A program made the translations under genes and the position numbers. Positions 8,722 through 20,454 of a DNA stretch of 64,000 nucleotides are shown in pieces. Position 1 is the stretch's first letter. The number at the start of each line of letters is the position of its first letter. The stretch is from Mesorhizobium sp. M1B.F.Ca.ET.045.04.1.1 (GTDB taxonomy: Bacteria > Pseudomonadota > Alphaproteobacteria > Rhizobiales > Rhizobiaceae): the NCBI RefSeq assembly GCF_003952465.1, contig NZ_CP034448.1, forward strand, positions 1,302,001-1,366,000. The letters are read 5' to 3'. The notes beneath the pieces were generated by a model, which was given only the letters and a program-made list of their open reading frames with translations, was not told the origin of the DNA and searched no databases.

Positions 8722-10788
8722 ATGGAGAATCCGTTCGGCCCCAACAGGATCGAGTACGAAAGTCGCCCGATACTGTGGTTCAGTCAGAAGTCGGCCTTGA
8801 TTTCTGCCGCCGCCAAGCCGGTCTTCGTCGCAGGGACGAGAGGCAGCGGCAAGACCAGTATTCTTCGCTCGCTTTCCACAGTTCATATCCTCGAAGACAA
8901 AAGTCTCGCGGACCAAGTCGGCAAGCTCGGCTGGTATGGCGTCTTCTTCCAGCTCAATGAGACATTTTCGCCCCTAATCGACAACGCGGTTCTGAACCTC
9001 ATTCCGGAGCGGATACGCTTCGACACGGCCGCCGTGATCCCGCGGCAATTCGTAATCTTCTCTCACTATCTGGAGCTGAAGATAGTCGAACGCCTGCTCG
9101 AGAGCATCAGCCAGCTCAGACGCGACAGCCACTTGAAATACCGGGCCTCTGAAGATAGGGACGTCGCCTTGGCACTGCATCGCGAAGTGCTGCACTTCAT
9201 ACCCCAACCTGCCCGTCTCGACTTCTTCAGCATAGATGAGCTGCGGGGTGGGATAACCCGGTACGTCGACGAATGCTTCAACGCGTTCTTCTTTGCCGCC
9301 GATGAGGGAGCGACCGGCTTCAGAGCGACAGACCCTGGCGCGATCATTAACAAGGTCGCGACCGCGATCACCCCACTTTTAAATGGCCCATCTTTCGCCG
9401 GTGACAGGGCGCCCTTCTTCAAGATCCTGATTGACGACTGTGAGGCACTGACACCGCTCCAACAGCAGTTCCTGAACACCTTGGTGAGGAAGACGCGCGG
9501 CAATGTGAAATGGGTCCTCGCCTACATCGGCGGCCTTTACGACACGATCCGGACGATCATACCCGGCCAGTCGCTCTCGAATGCTGACCGGGACGTCGAG
9601 AATCTTGATTCAGTCGATCCGAGGGAGTTCGCCACGCTGTGCGAGAACGTGTCGTCGCTTCGGCTCTACTATGCGCTTCCTGACCATCTGCGGAGTGATC
9701 TCAAGCGCAACGATGCGCTCAGCGCGTTTTCGCTCAAAAACCGGCTGGGGCGGCTTTCCGTCAATGACATCATCGAGCGGGTTATCATATCGGGTCATTC
9801 CGAGGGCAGAGAAGAGCTTGTGGCACTCGCTGATGCAGCACGTGAATTCCTCTCCGTGAATTTGAGGACGGCGGATCAGCAGCAATTCCTTCTTGATCGA
9901 AAAGCGCGCCCTTATGCCGAAGGGCTGGCGCTCGCGCTCATGAACCCGGAAATCAAGCGCCGGCCCATGAGCAAGGCGGATGCTTCAAATCTGAAGAGGT
10001 CGATCGCCCGGAAACAGGGATGGGCTTTTCTGAAAGCGTGCCAGATGCTGCGTCTGCATGACTACCCGTACGTAGGGCACCAGATCATCACATCATTGAG
10101 CGACGTCTGTATACGCGATTTCCTTGATATAATGGGAGAGATCTTCCGCCGCAGTGTTCCGAGTTCCAGTGATCCACGAAAACTGGTGGAATTCATCAAC
10201 TCGGATTTACAGATTCATCTCGAACAGCAGAGACAGGCTGTGAACGCCGCCTCTCAACGGAAGCTTGATGGACTTCAGGCGCTTTCACATCCGTACGAAG
10301 AAGAGAGCGTGCGCATGGTGCGGGCGTTGGGTTACCTGACCGCTCGCCTCCAGACAGAGTTTGCCGAAGAAAATGCTCTAGGAACGACAGAGAGAGGCAT
10401 TTTCAGGGTTGATCTAAAGGAAATGCGCTCGCTGGTGAACCGACTGGAGCAACCCAGCGGAAAACTGGACGAGGTCCTGCGTCGGGCGGAAAGGGATGGG
10501 TTTATCCGGGAGGTCTCCGCCGCCGGCAACTTTGAGGTGGACCGCGCCGACCCCGCATCGAAGGAGATGCTGATCAGATTGCATCGGCGATTTGCACCTT
10601 ACTTCGGGTTCTCCTATCGCGGCCCGTACGAAATCAACACAATCCCTGCGGCGCAGATGGTCGACCTGCTTTTTACCAGGCATCGGCTCCCAGAAGACTG
10701 GGCCGACTCGGTGTTTAAGGAGCTCGTCGCGCGGCCCGCACTCAAGACCGAATTCCAGCACTCGCTTTTCGAGAGCGATCTCGAATGA
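8722..10788 (+). CDS. AAA/ORC-type P-loop ATPase, second gene of the operon
   Basis: This 688-residue protein has a Walker A AGTRGSGKTS at residues 37-46 and a Walker B ILIDDCEAL near residue 235. The latter is followed by QQQFLNTLVRKTRG, the layout of ORC/Cdc6-like and STAND-like ATPases that act as switches in defence systems. The C-terminal half is helical, with a likely winged-helix section near residues 560-620 (REVSAAGNFEVDRADP), and has no motif I can name. It lies two bases after the phosphoesterase gene and its stop overlaps the next start (ATGA). I infer that it senses or regulates the other two proteins. Confidence 0.7.
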   Translation: MENPFGPNRIEYESRPILWFSQKSALISAAAKPVFVAGTRGSGKTSILRSLSTVHILEDKSLADQVGKLGWYGVFFQLNETFSPLIDNAVLNLIPERIRFDTAAVIPRQFVIFSHYLELKIVERLLESISQLRRDSHLKYRASEDRDVALALHREVLHFIPQPARLDFFSIDELRGGITRYVDECFNAFFFAADEGATGFRATDPGAIINKVATAITPLLNGPSFAGDRAPFFKILIDDCEALTPLQQQFLNTLVRKTRGNVKWVLAYIGGLYDTIRTIIPGQSLSNADRDVENLDSVDPREFATLCENVSSLRLYYALPDHLRSDLKRNDALSAFSLKNRLGRLSVNDIIERVIISGHSEGREELVALADAAREFLSVNLRTADQQQFLLDRKARPYAEGLALALMNPEIKRRPMSKADASNLKRSIARKQGWAFLKACQMLRLHDYPYVGHQIITSLSDVCIRDFLDIMGEIFRRSVPSSSDPRKLVEFINSDLQIHLEQQRQAVNAASQRKLDGLQALSHPYEEESVRMVRALGYLTARLQTEFAEENALGTTERGIFRVDLKEMRSLVNRLEQPSGKLDEVLRRAERDGFIREVSAAGNFEVDRADPASKEMLIRLHRRFAPYFGFSYRGPYEINTIPAAQMVDLLFTRHRLPEDWADSVFKELVARPALKTEFQHSLFESDLE

Positions 10789-11840
10789 CCGCTTCAACTG
10801 TCGAGTATCGAGTCTTCGGCCATCTGGCCGTCACTGAGAAGGCGAGAGATGCAGGTACCTGCGAAACGATGGAGGCAGATATCGCGATCGTCGCGCTTGG
10901 ATGGGAAACGCGTTTCGCCGCGTTCGAAAACCATCTTGACCTGAAGGTCGGCAAAATCGTGGTTCTGGACTTTGCTCTGAAGGAAGCGAACGTCCCAGCC
11001 GTCGAAGAAAACCGGCGAAAGCTCATCGCTATGGGTACCCGATGGGGCGTCGAAGTGACTGCGATCACCCTCGAGCCTTCCATCGAGTATCAGAAGAACA
11101 TCAATCTCCTCGATCACCTGCTCACTCAGATGGCCGCTTCATGTGGCTCATACGAAGGAAGCCTGCGGAAGGTTTTCGTCGAGTGCTCGACGATGCCGCG
11201 AATCTACATCCAATGGCTGATTGCGGTGGCATTCAAGAAAATGTCGATTCAGTCTCTCGAATTCGGGTACGCCGAAGGTATCTACGGGAACGCGATCGGC
11301 AAAGAGGATTTTTCCAGCGGCTTGGACCGATACGTCACCGTCCCTCATCTTCAAGGCAGCGGAGGAATGGGCGAAGAGAAAGTCCTGCTCGTGGGGATCG
11401 GAGGAGATGCCGACGTATTCTACGGATTGATCGATATCGTCAGTCCGGAACGGATCTCGCTCCTCGTCCCAAGAAGCGAGAAGAATGCGCATATCGATGC
11501 TTTGCTCGATCAACAGGTGGCCAAGGTACGTGAAACCCACCGGCTCGAAGATGGCGAAGTTCGCGACATCCAGGCTTTCGGGCTGATGGCCCACCTCGAT
11601 GCTTTCGAGACGTATCTCGACGGGTTCGGCTCGCGTGCGGTGGTGAACGTTTTTGTCAGCGGCCCGAAGGTTCAGGCCATCGCTGCTGCCGTGCTCGCCT
11701 GCTCCGACAGCCGCGTCCATCTCAAGGCACGAATTCCCACCTCCTATGCCCATCGTGAAGTCTCAGCGAATGGGCGGTATCATATCTATAGGCTGATTGA
11801 CCTGACATCCCCTGCCTGCAGCCTTCCCGGGACGTTCTGA
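10785..11840 (+). CDS. Unknown two-lobed Rossmann-like protein, third gene of the operon
   Basis: I do not recognise this 351-residue protein. It reads as two alpha/beta lobes. The first (residues 25-165) opens with IAIVALGWETRFAAF and contains VFVECSTMPR. The second (residues 195-330) opens with VLLVGIGGDADVFYGLIDIV and continues with SLLVPRSE, a strand-loop-helix pattern like a nucleotide-binding or CARF-like fold. There are no membrane segments and no signal peptide. Its start overlaps the ATPase stop by four bases, so translation is coupled. Sensor or effector role is inference from the operon. Confidence 0.6.
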   Translation: MTASTVEYRVFGHLAVTEKARDAGTCETMEADIAIVALGWETRFAAFENHLDLKVGKIVVLDFALKEANVPAVEENRRKLIAMGTRWGVEVTAITLEPSIEYQKNINLLDHLLTQMAASCGSYEGSLRKVFVECSTMPRIYIQWLIAVAFKKMSIQSLEFGYAEGIYGNAIGKEDFSSGLDRYVTVPHLQGSGGMGEEKVLLVGIGGDADVFYGLIDIVSPERISLLVPRSEKNAHIDALLDQQVAKVRETHRLEDGEVRDIQAFGLMAHLDAFETYLDGFGSRAVVNVFVSGPKVQAIAAAVLACSDSRVHLKARIPTSYAHREVSANGRYHIYRLIDLTSPACSLPGTF

Positions 11841-12108
11841 CACGATCTTGCATTCGAGTAGCATCATGGTCCCAGTAGCCGTTCCGCCAAGCCTTCAGCG
11901 CATGTTCGTGTCGCCCGATCCGGTCGATGGGGGACTAATTCCCACTTAGAAGCTGCTCTACATCAGATCAGGGGAAATGCAGACTGGCAGAATTCCATAA
12001 TTAGCGACTCAAAACATATACTCAGGCGAGACTGTTTAGCATAGAAATAGTGAGCGCTCTCCAATATGTTAGGCTCTGTCGCAGTAGCGCAACAAGCTCA
12101 GTCTTTGG
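11841..12108. other. Intergenic region, right border of the defence-like island
   Basis: About 270 bases after the three-gene operon hold no gene or repeat that I can recognise. Confidence 0.3.
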
Positions 12109-12351
12109 ATGGGTGGTATGAGGATGAGACGACTGAATGTGTACAGGCTCAGTCATTTTATCGAGGCTCTCGTTTTTGTCGTAAGCGCGTTCGGTGCGAC
12201 GTGGCTTACCAGCTTTGTGAACGCGCCATGGTGGGCATATGTGATTATAGCGGCCATCACTATGGGCATGTTCGTAGCCGTGCGTCGGGTCCTTTCTGAG
12301 CCGCAACGTATGGGACTCTTGGCACACAACTCGGCAGCGACCTCTGCGTGA
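12109..12351 (+). CDS. Small two-helix membrane protein, hypothetical
   Basis: This open frame encodes 80 residues with two hydrophobic segments, FIEALVFVVSAFGATWL and WWAYVIIAAITMGMFVAV, joined by a short polar turn and flanked by basic residues (RRLN, RR). That amphipathic layout is what a real small inner-membrane protein looks like. ATGs at 12118 and 12124 are alternative starts. No family match; function unknown. Confidence 0.4.
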   Translation: MGGMRMRRLNVYRLSHFIEALVFVVSAFGATWLTSFVNAPWWAYVIIAAITMGMFVAVRRVLSEPQRMGLLAHNSAATSA

Positions 12352-12446
12352 ACCCAGGCGCCTTGAAAATGTCCCCGATGCGTCCGGATTTTTGGCGGTG
12401 ATCTTCAATCAAATGCGATGAGCTGCAATTTCTGGCGACGGCCACG

Positions 12447-13504
12447 CTAAGGGCGGGCCTCCAGCACCATGTTGAACGGTGTCTCCGCGGCGCGACGCAA
12501 TCGCTTGAAGCCGCCGCCGGTCACAACCTTGCGCAGCCTCGCCTCACCGGCCTGGGCTCCAAGCGCGAGCCCGACTTCCTGCGACACGGATGCGGGCGTG
12601 CACACGAAAGTGGAAGCGGCATAGTAAACGCGGCCGACGGGATTGAGGTTCGCCGCCAGATGATCATGCGCGAACGGCTCGACGATCATCCACGTGCCGT
12701 CCGGCTTGAGCGATCCGTGGACATGGGTGGCGGCGCCCGTCGGGTCGCCCATGTCGTGAAGGCAATCGAAGAATGTGACGAGGTCATACGTTCCGGGATA
12801 GCTCTTGGCGGCCGCCACGTCGAACCGCGTGTTAACGCCGACGCCGGCTACCTCGGCCGCCTTGCGGGCGCGCTCAATCGAGGGGGCATGATAGTCGAAG
12901 CCGACGAAGCGCGAATTGGGGAAGGCCTGTGCCATGAGCACGGTCGATGCACCATGACCGCATCCAACATCCGCGACGTCCACGCCGCGTTCGAGCTTCT
13001 CGACGACGCCCTCCAAGGCCGGCAGCCAGGAGTCGATCAGATTGGCATTGTAGCCTGGACGGAAGAACCGTTCCGTACCGCGAAACAGACACGCGCTATG
13101 ATCGTGCCACCCGACGCCCTTGCCGGACTGGAATGCCTGCCTCACCTTTTCTTCATCGAGCCACAGCGCGGACAGGAACTCGAATGCGCCTGCCATGAAG
13201 GCCGGGCTGTCTTCATCAGCGAACACCAGCTCTTGCTCGGCGTTGAGATAGAATTTGTCGCTCGCTTCATCGTAGTCGACGTAACCCGCCGCCGCCTGCC
13301 CGGAAAGCCATTCCCTTACGAGGCGTTCCTGGGTGCCGGTGCGTGTCGAAAGTTCGGCGGCCGTCATCTTGCCGCCTTCGCGCAATGCCTTAAACAGGCC
13401 GAGTCTGTCCCCAGCAGGACTCCCGCGCCCGTTGCGATCGCACCGAGATCGCCGACCATTTTCCCCAAGAATGCGTCCAACTTTTCCTGATTCGCTTCAG
13501 ACAT
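12447..13504 (-). pseudogene. SAM-dependent methyltransferase with N-terminal winged helix, frameshifted
   Basis: The gene starts at the ATG at 13504 (AAGGGAG upstream) with MSEANQEKLDAFLGKMVGDL and reads to GALVLLG-like sequence. There the run CCCC at 13409-13412 (GGGG on the coding strand) appears to have lost one G. Restoring it joins the frame to DRLGLFKALREGGKM and the rest, which stays open to 12447. The downstream part has a winged-helix section (MTAAELSTRTGTQERLVREWL) and the methyltransferase motif VADVGCGHGAST near the middle of the protein. A start at the ATG at 13385 would give a 312-residue product lacking the dimerisation helix. Either a recent mutation or a sequencing error is possible. 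Confidence 0.75.
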
Positions 13505-13522
13505 CTGAATCTCCCTTTGGGT

Positions 13523-13760
13523 TCAATCTCTCCAGGCGACGGAGCCGTGCTCGTCATGAGGCGCCTTGAGCATCAGATGCTCGAAGACATGCAGATATCC
13601 CCGGCGGCTCATCCGCGCTGCCGATCCTGCACCAGACCATATCGGTGACGAGCGGCGCGGTGGTCGGGAATGACAGCCACCTCCATGCCGTTGAAAAGCA
13701 GGAAATCCGTCACTTTGCCCTCGTCGGTAACCGGCGGAGCCGGAGTGGTCGTCACCAGGG
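13523..13760 (-). pseudogene. Remnant of an M16 zinc protease
   Basis: Read in three minus-strand frames the segment gives GKVTDFLLFNGMEVAVIPDHRA, then PLVTDMVWCRIGSADEPPG, then FEHLMLKA. Together these match the start of periplasmic M16 peptidases, where the last part is the HxxEH zinc site (here already altered to FEHL). At least two frameshifts separate the pieces and the rest of the roughly 450-residue enzyme is absent. It is a dead fragment. Confidence 0.65.
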
Positions 13761-14449
13761 CAAGCCCTGTTGCAGCAGGTATCCTTGGGCAGCCTGTCAG
13801 AACATCGATGACTCCGGTTGTGGTGCCGGGGCGGGCGATCAGGGGCCAAGTGATTGTTCCGCGGCGGCTGTATGTTGTGGTAAGGTGATCATGCGAACTC
13901 TTGTTGGTCGGTCACGTGTTTTGCGGATGACCCGCATGTACTGTGCCAAATGAGAAAACCATTCAAACGCAATCCAGTAGATCTGACTGTATCCGACATT
14001 GTCGGAATTTGGACATCGCCGAACGCGAAGCGCTCGGGGCTTGTGACGATACTTGAGCGTGCTGCTTCGGAGGAGGGATGCGCCTCGAACCGGCCGCGAG
14101 GCCTTTTTCTGGCAACGGATATTCCGGCCGGGTTAGGCCGCGAGGAAAGCGACGGTGAATAAGAGGTAGAGGACCAACCGTTTTGAGCGGGTAGTTGCCG
14201 TGTTGCGCCCCCAGGCAAAGGCCAGCACCACGGAGCAGTATTTCTGGTGGCGATACTACATCGCCTTTAAGTGCCGGTTACCCGTTTTTACCCAGTTGGC
14301 CTGGTGCATTCAGAGCGAGGTCGTTGGAAACCGCTTATTGTGGCTATGAGCAAACTCGGGATGGAGGAGTGGACCCAAAAATTGGCAAAATGCCCCAGGG
14401 AGGATTACATGGGTCGCTCATTCCCCGTACTCGTTACAGGTGCGCGTCG
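13761..14449. other. Accessory stretch without recognisable gene
   Basis: Nearly 700 bases between two decayed genes. I looked for open frames with family motifs on both strands and found none that I can support. Confidence 0.3.
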
Positions 14450-15409
14450 CTACGCAAACAGCTTGCTTTTGACTTGGCGTTTCTTGCCGTTTCGGCATCG
14501 CTCACTAATTCGGCCGCTGCCGACACCGTGAACTGGCGTCAATTCGAAGGGACCAGCATAACTTGGGCCTACGACATCCACCCCTATGCGGATGCTCTCG
14601 CTGCGCAACTTTCCGGAGTTCGAGAAGCTGACCCGGCATCAAGGTCACGCCGGAACTCTACCCAGACGATTCTTACTGGAACAAGATGACGATCCAACTG
14701 ACGACGAAGTCGCCAGCATGGGATGTGTTCGGCACTGGCATTCAGCCCGCGTAGGACCTCGCTCCGAGTGGCGCCTGCTGGACAAATACCTGAGTGATCC
14801 GAAGCTTACCGATGCTGGATACGACTACATTCGGACATGATCAAGAAGTGCGCGGCTCCTTCCTTCGCCAATGATAACTGGAACCAGGTCGTGGACGGCA
14901 TCTCGTCCGGCCGCACCGCGATGACGATCGACTCAAAAATGTTCGGCTTCTGGAACGATGTTGCGGGGAAGCCGGCATCCGGCAAGATCGCCTTCGCTCC
15001 GCCGCTGCACGCACCGAGCGCCACGAGCTTGGATTCTGACATCTGGATCTGGGCTCTCGCCATGAACGCGGCTTCCGAAAAGAAGGGCACGGCCTGGCTG
15101 TTCATCCCGTGGGCCACCTCCAAGCAGGTGGCGCTCAAGGGTGCCCTTGCTGGCCAGCTCGTCAATCCGCCGCGCACGTCGACCTGGCAGGACGATACCT
15201 AGACTAAGTACGCTTCGCAGCCCGAGTTCAACAACTTCGTTGACAGCTTCAAAAAGATACAGGATCAAGCCGCGCTGGCTTTCACACCGCGTGTCGGCTT
15301 CGGCGAAGCCATGAACGCATGGGCCGTGGCGATGCAGAAGATGGCAAACGGCGATGACGTCGAGACGACGTTGAGGGCGCTTGCCGAAGAAATCCGCACT
15401 GGCCTCTGA
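14450..15409 (+). pseudogene. Decayed ABC-transporter sugar-binding protein
   Basis: The remnant starts with a signal-peptide-like run (LAFDLAFLAVSASLTNSAAA) followed by WRQFEGTSITWAYDIHPYADAL. It then changes frame several times (PEFEKLT, KVTPELYPDDSYWNKMTIQL, AWDVFGTGIQPA). A TAG replaces an expected Trp codon after IQPA, about 100 central residues are missing, and a second TAG lies at about 15200 before TKYASQPEFNNFVDSFKKIQ. The last frame ends LAEEIRTGL. The family is the extracellular solute-binding protein of carbohydrate ABC importers. No functional product can be made. Confidence 0.7.
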
Positions 15410-15415
15410 TCAAAA

Positions 15416-15449
15416 GGAACAGGGCAGTACTATTGCACTGCCCTGTTCC
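15416..15449. terminator. Perfect 13-bp stem-loop after the sugar-binding relic
   Basis: GGAACAGGGCAGT at 15416-15428 is exactly complementary to ACTGCCCTGTTCC at 15437-15449, with an 8-base loop. It lies seven bases past the stop of the decayed binding protein, the usual place for a terminator or an mRNA-stabilising hairpin between the binding-protein and permease genes of such operons. There is no T run, so the second role may be more likely. Confidence 0.55.
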
Positions 15450-15666
15450 CGCCAACGGCGGAGATCACGCCGTGTCACCCCAAGCACTTAAACCCAGCGC
15501 TGCTTCGCCCGGCCGCGCCGACGATTTTTCTTGGCCGCCAAGGCGGCAGCCTGCGGCCGGGGCCACAACCGAAACGACCACGGCGATCAGTCCGTAAGCT
15601 GCCCGGGGCAGCGGAAGGGCGGAAAGCGCCTTCAGGTGGCCGCACAAGTAGGGTCTCGAGACGGAC

Positions 15667-17121
15667 TCAGCGCGGCAGCACGCTCGATCCCATCAGCGCC
15701 TCATCGATGGCGCGCGCCGCCTGGCGGCCCTCGCGGATCGCCCAGACGACCAGCGACTGGCCGCGCCGCACGTCGCCCGCCGCATAGAGCTTTTCGACGC
15801 TGGTCCTGTAGTCCCGGTCATTGGCCTCGACATTCTTCGAGCGGCGGCTGTCAATGGCGATCTTCATCTGGCCGGCCAGTTCCGACACCGGCCCGCGAGC
15901 GGCTGGCCCGGCAAAGCCGATGGCGATGAACGCGAGATCGGCACGAATGACGAATTCGCTGCCGGCGATCGGCTTGCGCTTTTCGTCGACCTCGCAGCAT
16001 TTGACCCCGGTCAGCTGGCCGTCTTCGCCGATGAACTCGAGCGTCGCCACCTGAAACTCGCGCTCGGCGCCTTCGGCCTGCGAGGACGAGGTGCGCATCT
16101 TGGTCGCCCAGTAGGGCCAGACCGAAAGCTTGTCTTCCTTTTCCGGCGGCTGCGGACGGATGTCGAGCTGGGTGACGCGGACCGCGCCCTGGCGGAAGGC
16201 GGTGCCGACGCAGTCGGACGCGGTATCGCCGCCGCCGACGACGACCACATGCTGGCCGCCGGCGAGGATCGGATGCGACGGCCACGCCACCGACTGGATC
16301 GGTTCGCCGCCGACACGCCTGTTCTGCTGCACCAGATAGGGCATCGCGTCATGCACGCCGCCGAGATCGTCGCCGGGAATGCCGGCCGCGCGCGGCGTTT
16401 CGGAACCGCCGCAATAAAGCACCGCGTCATGTTCGGCGAGCAGCTCGGCAACCGGCTTGTCGACGCCGACATTGACGCCGCAATGGAAGGTGACGCCCTC
16501 GCCCTGCATCTGCTCGATGCGCCGGTCGATATAGTGCTTCTCGATCTTGAAGTCGGGAATGCCGTAACGCATCAGCCCGCCGGGCCGGCTCTCGCGCTCA
16601 TAGACATGGACGTCGTGGCCGGCGCGGCCGAGCTGCTGGGCAGCCGACATGCCGGCCGGGCCGGAGCCGATGACGGCGACGCGCTTGCCGGTCTTCTTCT
16701 CCGGCGGATAGGGCCTGATATGGCCGGTCTCGTAAGCCTTGTCGGCGATCGCCTGCTCGACCGTCTTGATGGCGACGGGAATGTCCTCGAGGTTCAGCGT
16801 GCAGGCTTCCTCGCAAGGTGCGGGGCAGATGCGGCCGGTGAATTCCGGGAAATTGTTGGTCGAATGCAGGTTGCGGATCGCATTGTCCCAGTCGCCATTG
16901 TAGACGAGGTCGTTCCAGTCCGGGATCTGGTTGTGGATGGGACAGCCCGTTGGCCCGTGGCAGAACGGAATGCCGCAATCCATGCAGCGCGCGGCCTGTT
17001 TCTCGACCTCCTTGTCCGACATCGGCAGCGTGAATTCACGGAAATGCCGGATGCGGTCGGAGGCCGGCTGGTACTTGTGCACCTGCCGGTCGATTTCGAG
17101 AAAGCCTGTTACCTTGCCCAT
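15667..17121 (-). CDS. gltD: Glutamate synthase small (beta) subunit
   Basis: The 484-residue protein carries electrons from NADPH to the large subunit GltB for glutamate formation from glutamine and 2-oxoglutarate. The N-terminal Fe-S segment [20 protein letters not shown] is followed by the FAD fold [13 protein letters not shown], the NADPH site GGGDTASDC and the C-terminal [17 protein letters not shown] chose the ATG at 17121 (AGGAG upstream, starts [12 protein letters not shown]); the longer open frame upstream is not like the family. No gltB lies within the window, so it is either an island-borne extra copy or an orphan. Confidence 0.9.
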   Translation of the reverse strand: MGKVTGFLEIDRQVHKYQPASDRIRHFREFTLPMSDKEVEKQAARCMDCGIPFCHGPTGCPIHNQIPDWNDLVYNGDWDNAIRNLHSTNNFPEFTGRICPAPCEEACTLNLEDIPVAIKTVEQAIADKAYETGHIRPYPPEKKTGKRVAVIGSGPAGMSAAQQLGRAGHDVHVYERESRPGGLMRYGIPDFKIEKHYIDRRIEQMQGEGVTFHCGVNVGVDKPVAELLAEHDAVLYCGGSETPRAAGIPGDDLGGVHDAMPYLVQQNRRVGGEPIQSVAWPSHPILAGGQHVVVVGGGDTASDCVGTAFRQGAVRVTQLDIRPQPPEKEDKLSVWPYWATKMRTSSSQAEGAEREFQVATLEFIGEDGQLTGVKCCEVDEKRKPIAGSEFVIRADLAFIAIGFAGPAARGPVSELAGQMKIAIDSRRSKNVEANDRDYRTSVEKLYAAGDVRRGQSLVVWAIREGRQAARAIDEALMGSSVLPR

Positions 17122-17562
17122 AGTCCAGCTCCTGCTGTCCAGATGGCGCGCCTGGCGACGCCCTGCAGCTGGATCAGATGGGGCATCCCGTCCACACATG
17201 GGCCGCACCAAGTTGCCCAAAATTCGACTATGTACACTTGCCGGGCTCAAAGCTCGTGAGGGGCTCGCCATGCAGCCAGTTCTCGACTCTAATCGAAGGA
17301 GCCGGGGACTCCATCTGCAATACCACGTTGCGGTCCAAAGCTATTTCCAAAGGTTTCTGCACGAGCTGGTTTCCTCTCAGAGACGGCACACGGGTTCAGG
17401 GAGGAGCGCATCGCTCGTCTTGCCCCATTAAGTGCAGTCACAGTCACTCAGTCTCAAAAGCCATGCCAACGCGCTCAGCGCGCAGTTAGCGCCCATTGCT
17501 TCGAAAAACCTCGTCAGTGCCCAGATGTTGGTTGTAATGAACCTGACATTTGTCTGACGCTG
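17122..17562. other. Intergenic region upstream of gltD
   Basis: About 440 bases with no recognisable gene. It contains the gltD promoter region; I see no clear sigma-54 or nod-box motif here. Confidence 0.3.
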
Positions 17563-18655
<1,093 letters not shown>

Positions 18656-19441
18656 CCGTCTGAACAGGGTAAAGATGAAAACTTCGTATCGCCGCGGCCA
18701 TATCGCGCTGCTTAACCGCCCCACAAAGCCTTATGATTTCCGAGAAGCAAGGCGAGTTGCGGGCTCGAGGCTTGGCCCGAAATCGAGGTCCTGCAGCGTG
18801 GCGCATGGCTCGAGTCGCTGCTCGTGGCCCCGCTGCAGCGGTACAGGTCCCCCACCGCCCCACCATCTCGCCCGCCCTGCACCTCGGATAGCGATCATTC
18901 ACCGTTTGTTCATTATGATAGCGCACGATCATAACTGGACATGCTGGTAGCTCGTACATGCCTGAAGGCCCTGCGCGCCGACCCAGCGCCGGGGCCTTTT
19001 TACTTCCGCAAAATCGATTCCAGCAACGCGGGCACTTCGCAGGATGTCGGAATCCCGCGCTTGCGATGATACGCCGTACAGCGAATTGCGCGAGTCAAAC
19101 GAATTTGGGTTTCTCAAATATAGAATCGTCGATACCGATCCTGATGGATCGAGCCTCGACGACGAAGTCAACCATCTTCAAACGGAATTATTCAACATTG
19201 CCGAGAGCTCCCGGTGTGCCGTCGAAGCCGACATTGGGGAGGTCAGCGGTCACCAACGATCATGGTGATCGCCAGCATCTTTCGTATTCACATAACCGTC
19301 GGCCTTGTACTTTCCCGAGGCCATGACATGAGTGGGTCTTCCAAGCACCGATTTGGCCCGGTAGGATTTGCAGGGGGCGCGGACAAGCGGATGAACAAAC
19401 GGAATGATGCCGGAAAACTGCGCGCGCCTGCTGGGATTTAG
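18656..19441. other. Accessory stretch without recognisable gene
   Basis: Some 780 bases after the dioxygenase gene have only short open frames with no motifs I can place. The end of the stretch leads in frame into the small helix-turn-helix remnant. Confidence 0.3.
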
Positions 19442-19682
19442 CCGACCGTCGATAGGAACATAGCCCTGGTCGACGGCTTTCTGAAGGGCAAGAGTTTCGC
19501 CGACCTGGCTCAGGAACATGGCTTGTCGACAACGAGGGTGCGCCAAATCATCGAGAAGGCCGATCGGCTCGTGGGCGGCGCATTCAGACCAAGACTGAAA
19601 CGTCCAACGCCTCGCCTCGGTCCGATTTCATGGTCGACTATCCCTATGTGTGCAAATGGCCGAGAAGCACCGGCTGGGTAGC
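19442..19682 (+). pseudogene. Small helix-turn-helix remnant
   Basis: After an in-frame TAG at 19439-19441 the frame reads VDRNIALVDGFLKGKSFADL then AQEHGLSTTRVRQIIEKADRL, a sigma-region-4-like helix-turn-helix (A-x3-G-L-S-x2-R-V-R-Q-I). No start codon with a ribosome site lies between the TAG and the motif, so this is probably the surviving 3' part of a small DNA-binding gene. Confidence 0.35.
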
Positions 19683-19810
19683 GTCACGCCGCATCATTCT
19701 TTGCGGAGCTGGAGCGCGCGGGATCGCTGGAGCGGCTGGTGAAAGCGGTTGCCGGGGCGCACAACACGTGAGCTGGCGCCTCGTGTGGCAAAAGGAGAGG
19801 GCGAGAGCCC

Positions 19811-20086
19811 ATGGCCTGCAATGAAGCGATCAAGCATTGCGATCGTGGAACCAAGCTAGTCGACCATCCGGACCGCGGCCTTCAATGCCAGCTCGCCTTG
19901 GAATCGGCCTTCCAGGAATTGGCTGAGCGCGCAGCGGAATCCGGCTGGACCGAGGAGATAGCCACGCGCTCCTCGAACTCGCCGGCGCGCGCCTCAGGAG
20001 CGACTCCGCCAATGACAGACTGAGAGGACGATTAATCGTGCCAGGGCAACGAGAGAGCGGCAGGTTCAAGAAGCTTCGCCTGAACC
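19811..20086 (+). pseudogene. Small hypothetical gene with an apparent frameshift
   Basis: The ATG at 19811 starts ACNEAIKHCDRGTKLVDHPD, continues LALESAFQELAERAAESGW, and would go on naturally as HALLELAGARLRSDSANDRL in the next frame, ending near 20086. The helical, charged character is kept across the shift, which is why I read it as one broken gene. No family recognised. Confidence 0.3.
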
Positions 20087-20454
20087 GATAGGAACGTCGC
20101 TGCGCCAATAAAATTGGCGGTGAAGGCTGACCGCGGCCGAGTCGGGCAAGCGAGCGAAGTGCTGAAATAAGGGCGTGAGAATCCAAGACATCGTTTGTAG
20201 AGAGCATCGAGCTTCGCGAGATTGTGGTACAGGATCGACCGCAGGTGTTCTCGCAGCGCTCGCAGAACCCGGGATTCTTCCGCGGCACCCGCCAAGGCGA
20301 AGAACGGTCAGAGTTGCACGATAACGTTTAAAAGCGAGCCTTCCTCCGAAAGTCTGCGCGCGCAGTTCCACGGTCCGATGCGCTTTCATAGCTATTCCAA
20401 TCGCCGCGCCCATCCTCTCCCGGATCAGGTCCAGCGGGTCTGCAGTGCATGCGC

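Noticed and set aside
12660..13490. Plus-strand open frame of 276 codons opposite the methyltransferase
   Set aside because: The methyltransferase motifs on the minus strand are clear; this is its shadow in a GC-rich region.
16249..17259. Plus-strand open frame of 336 codons opposite gltD
   Set aside because: gltD is unmistakable on the minus strand. The antisense protein has no recognisable domain.
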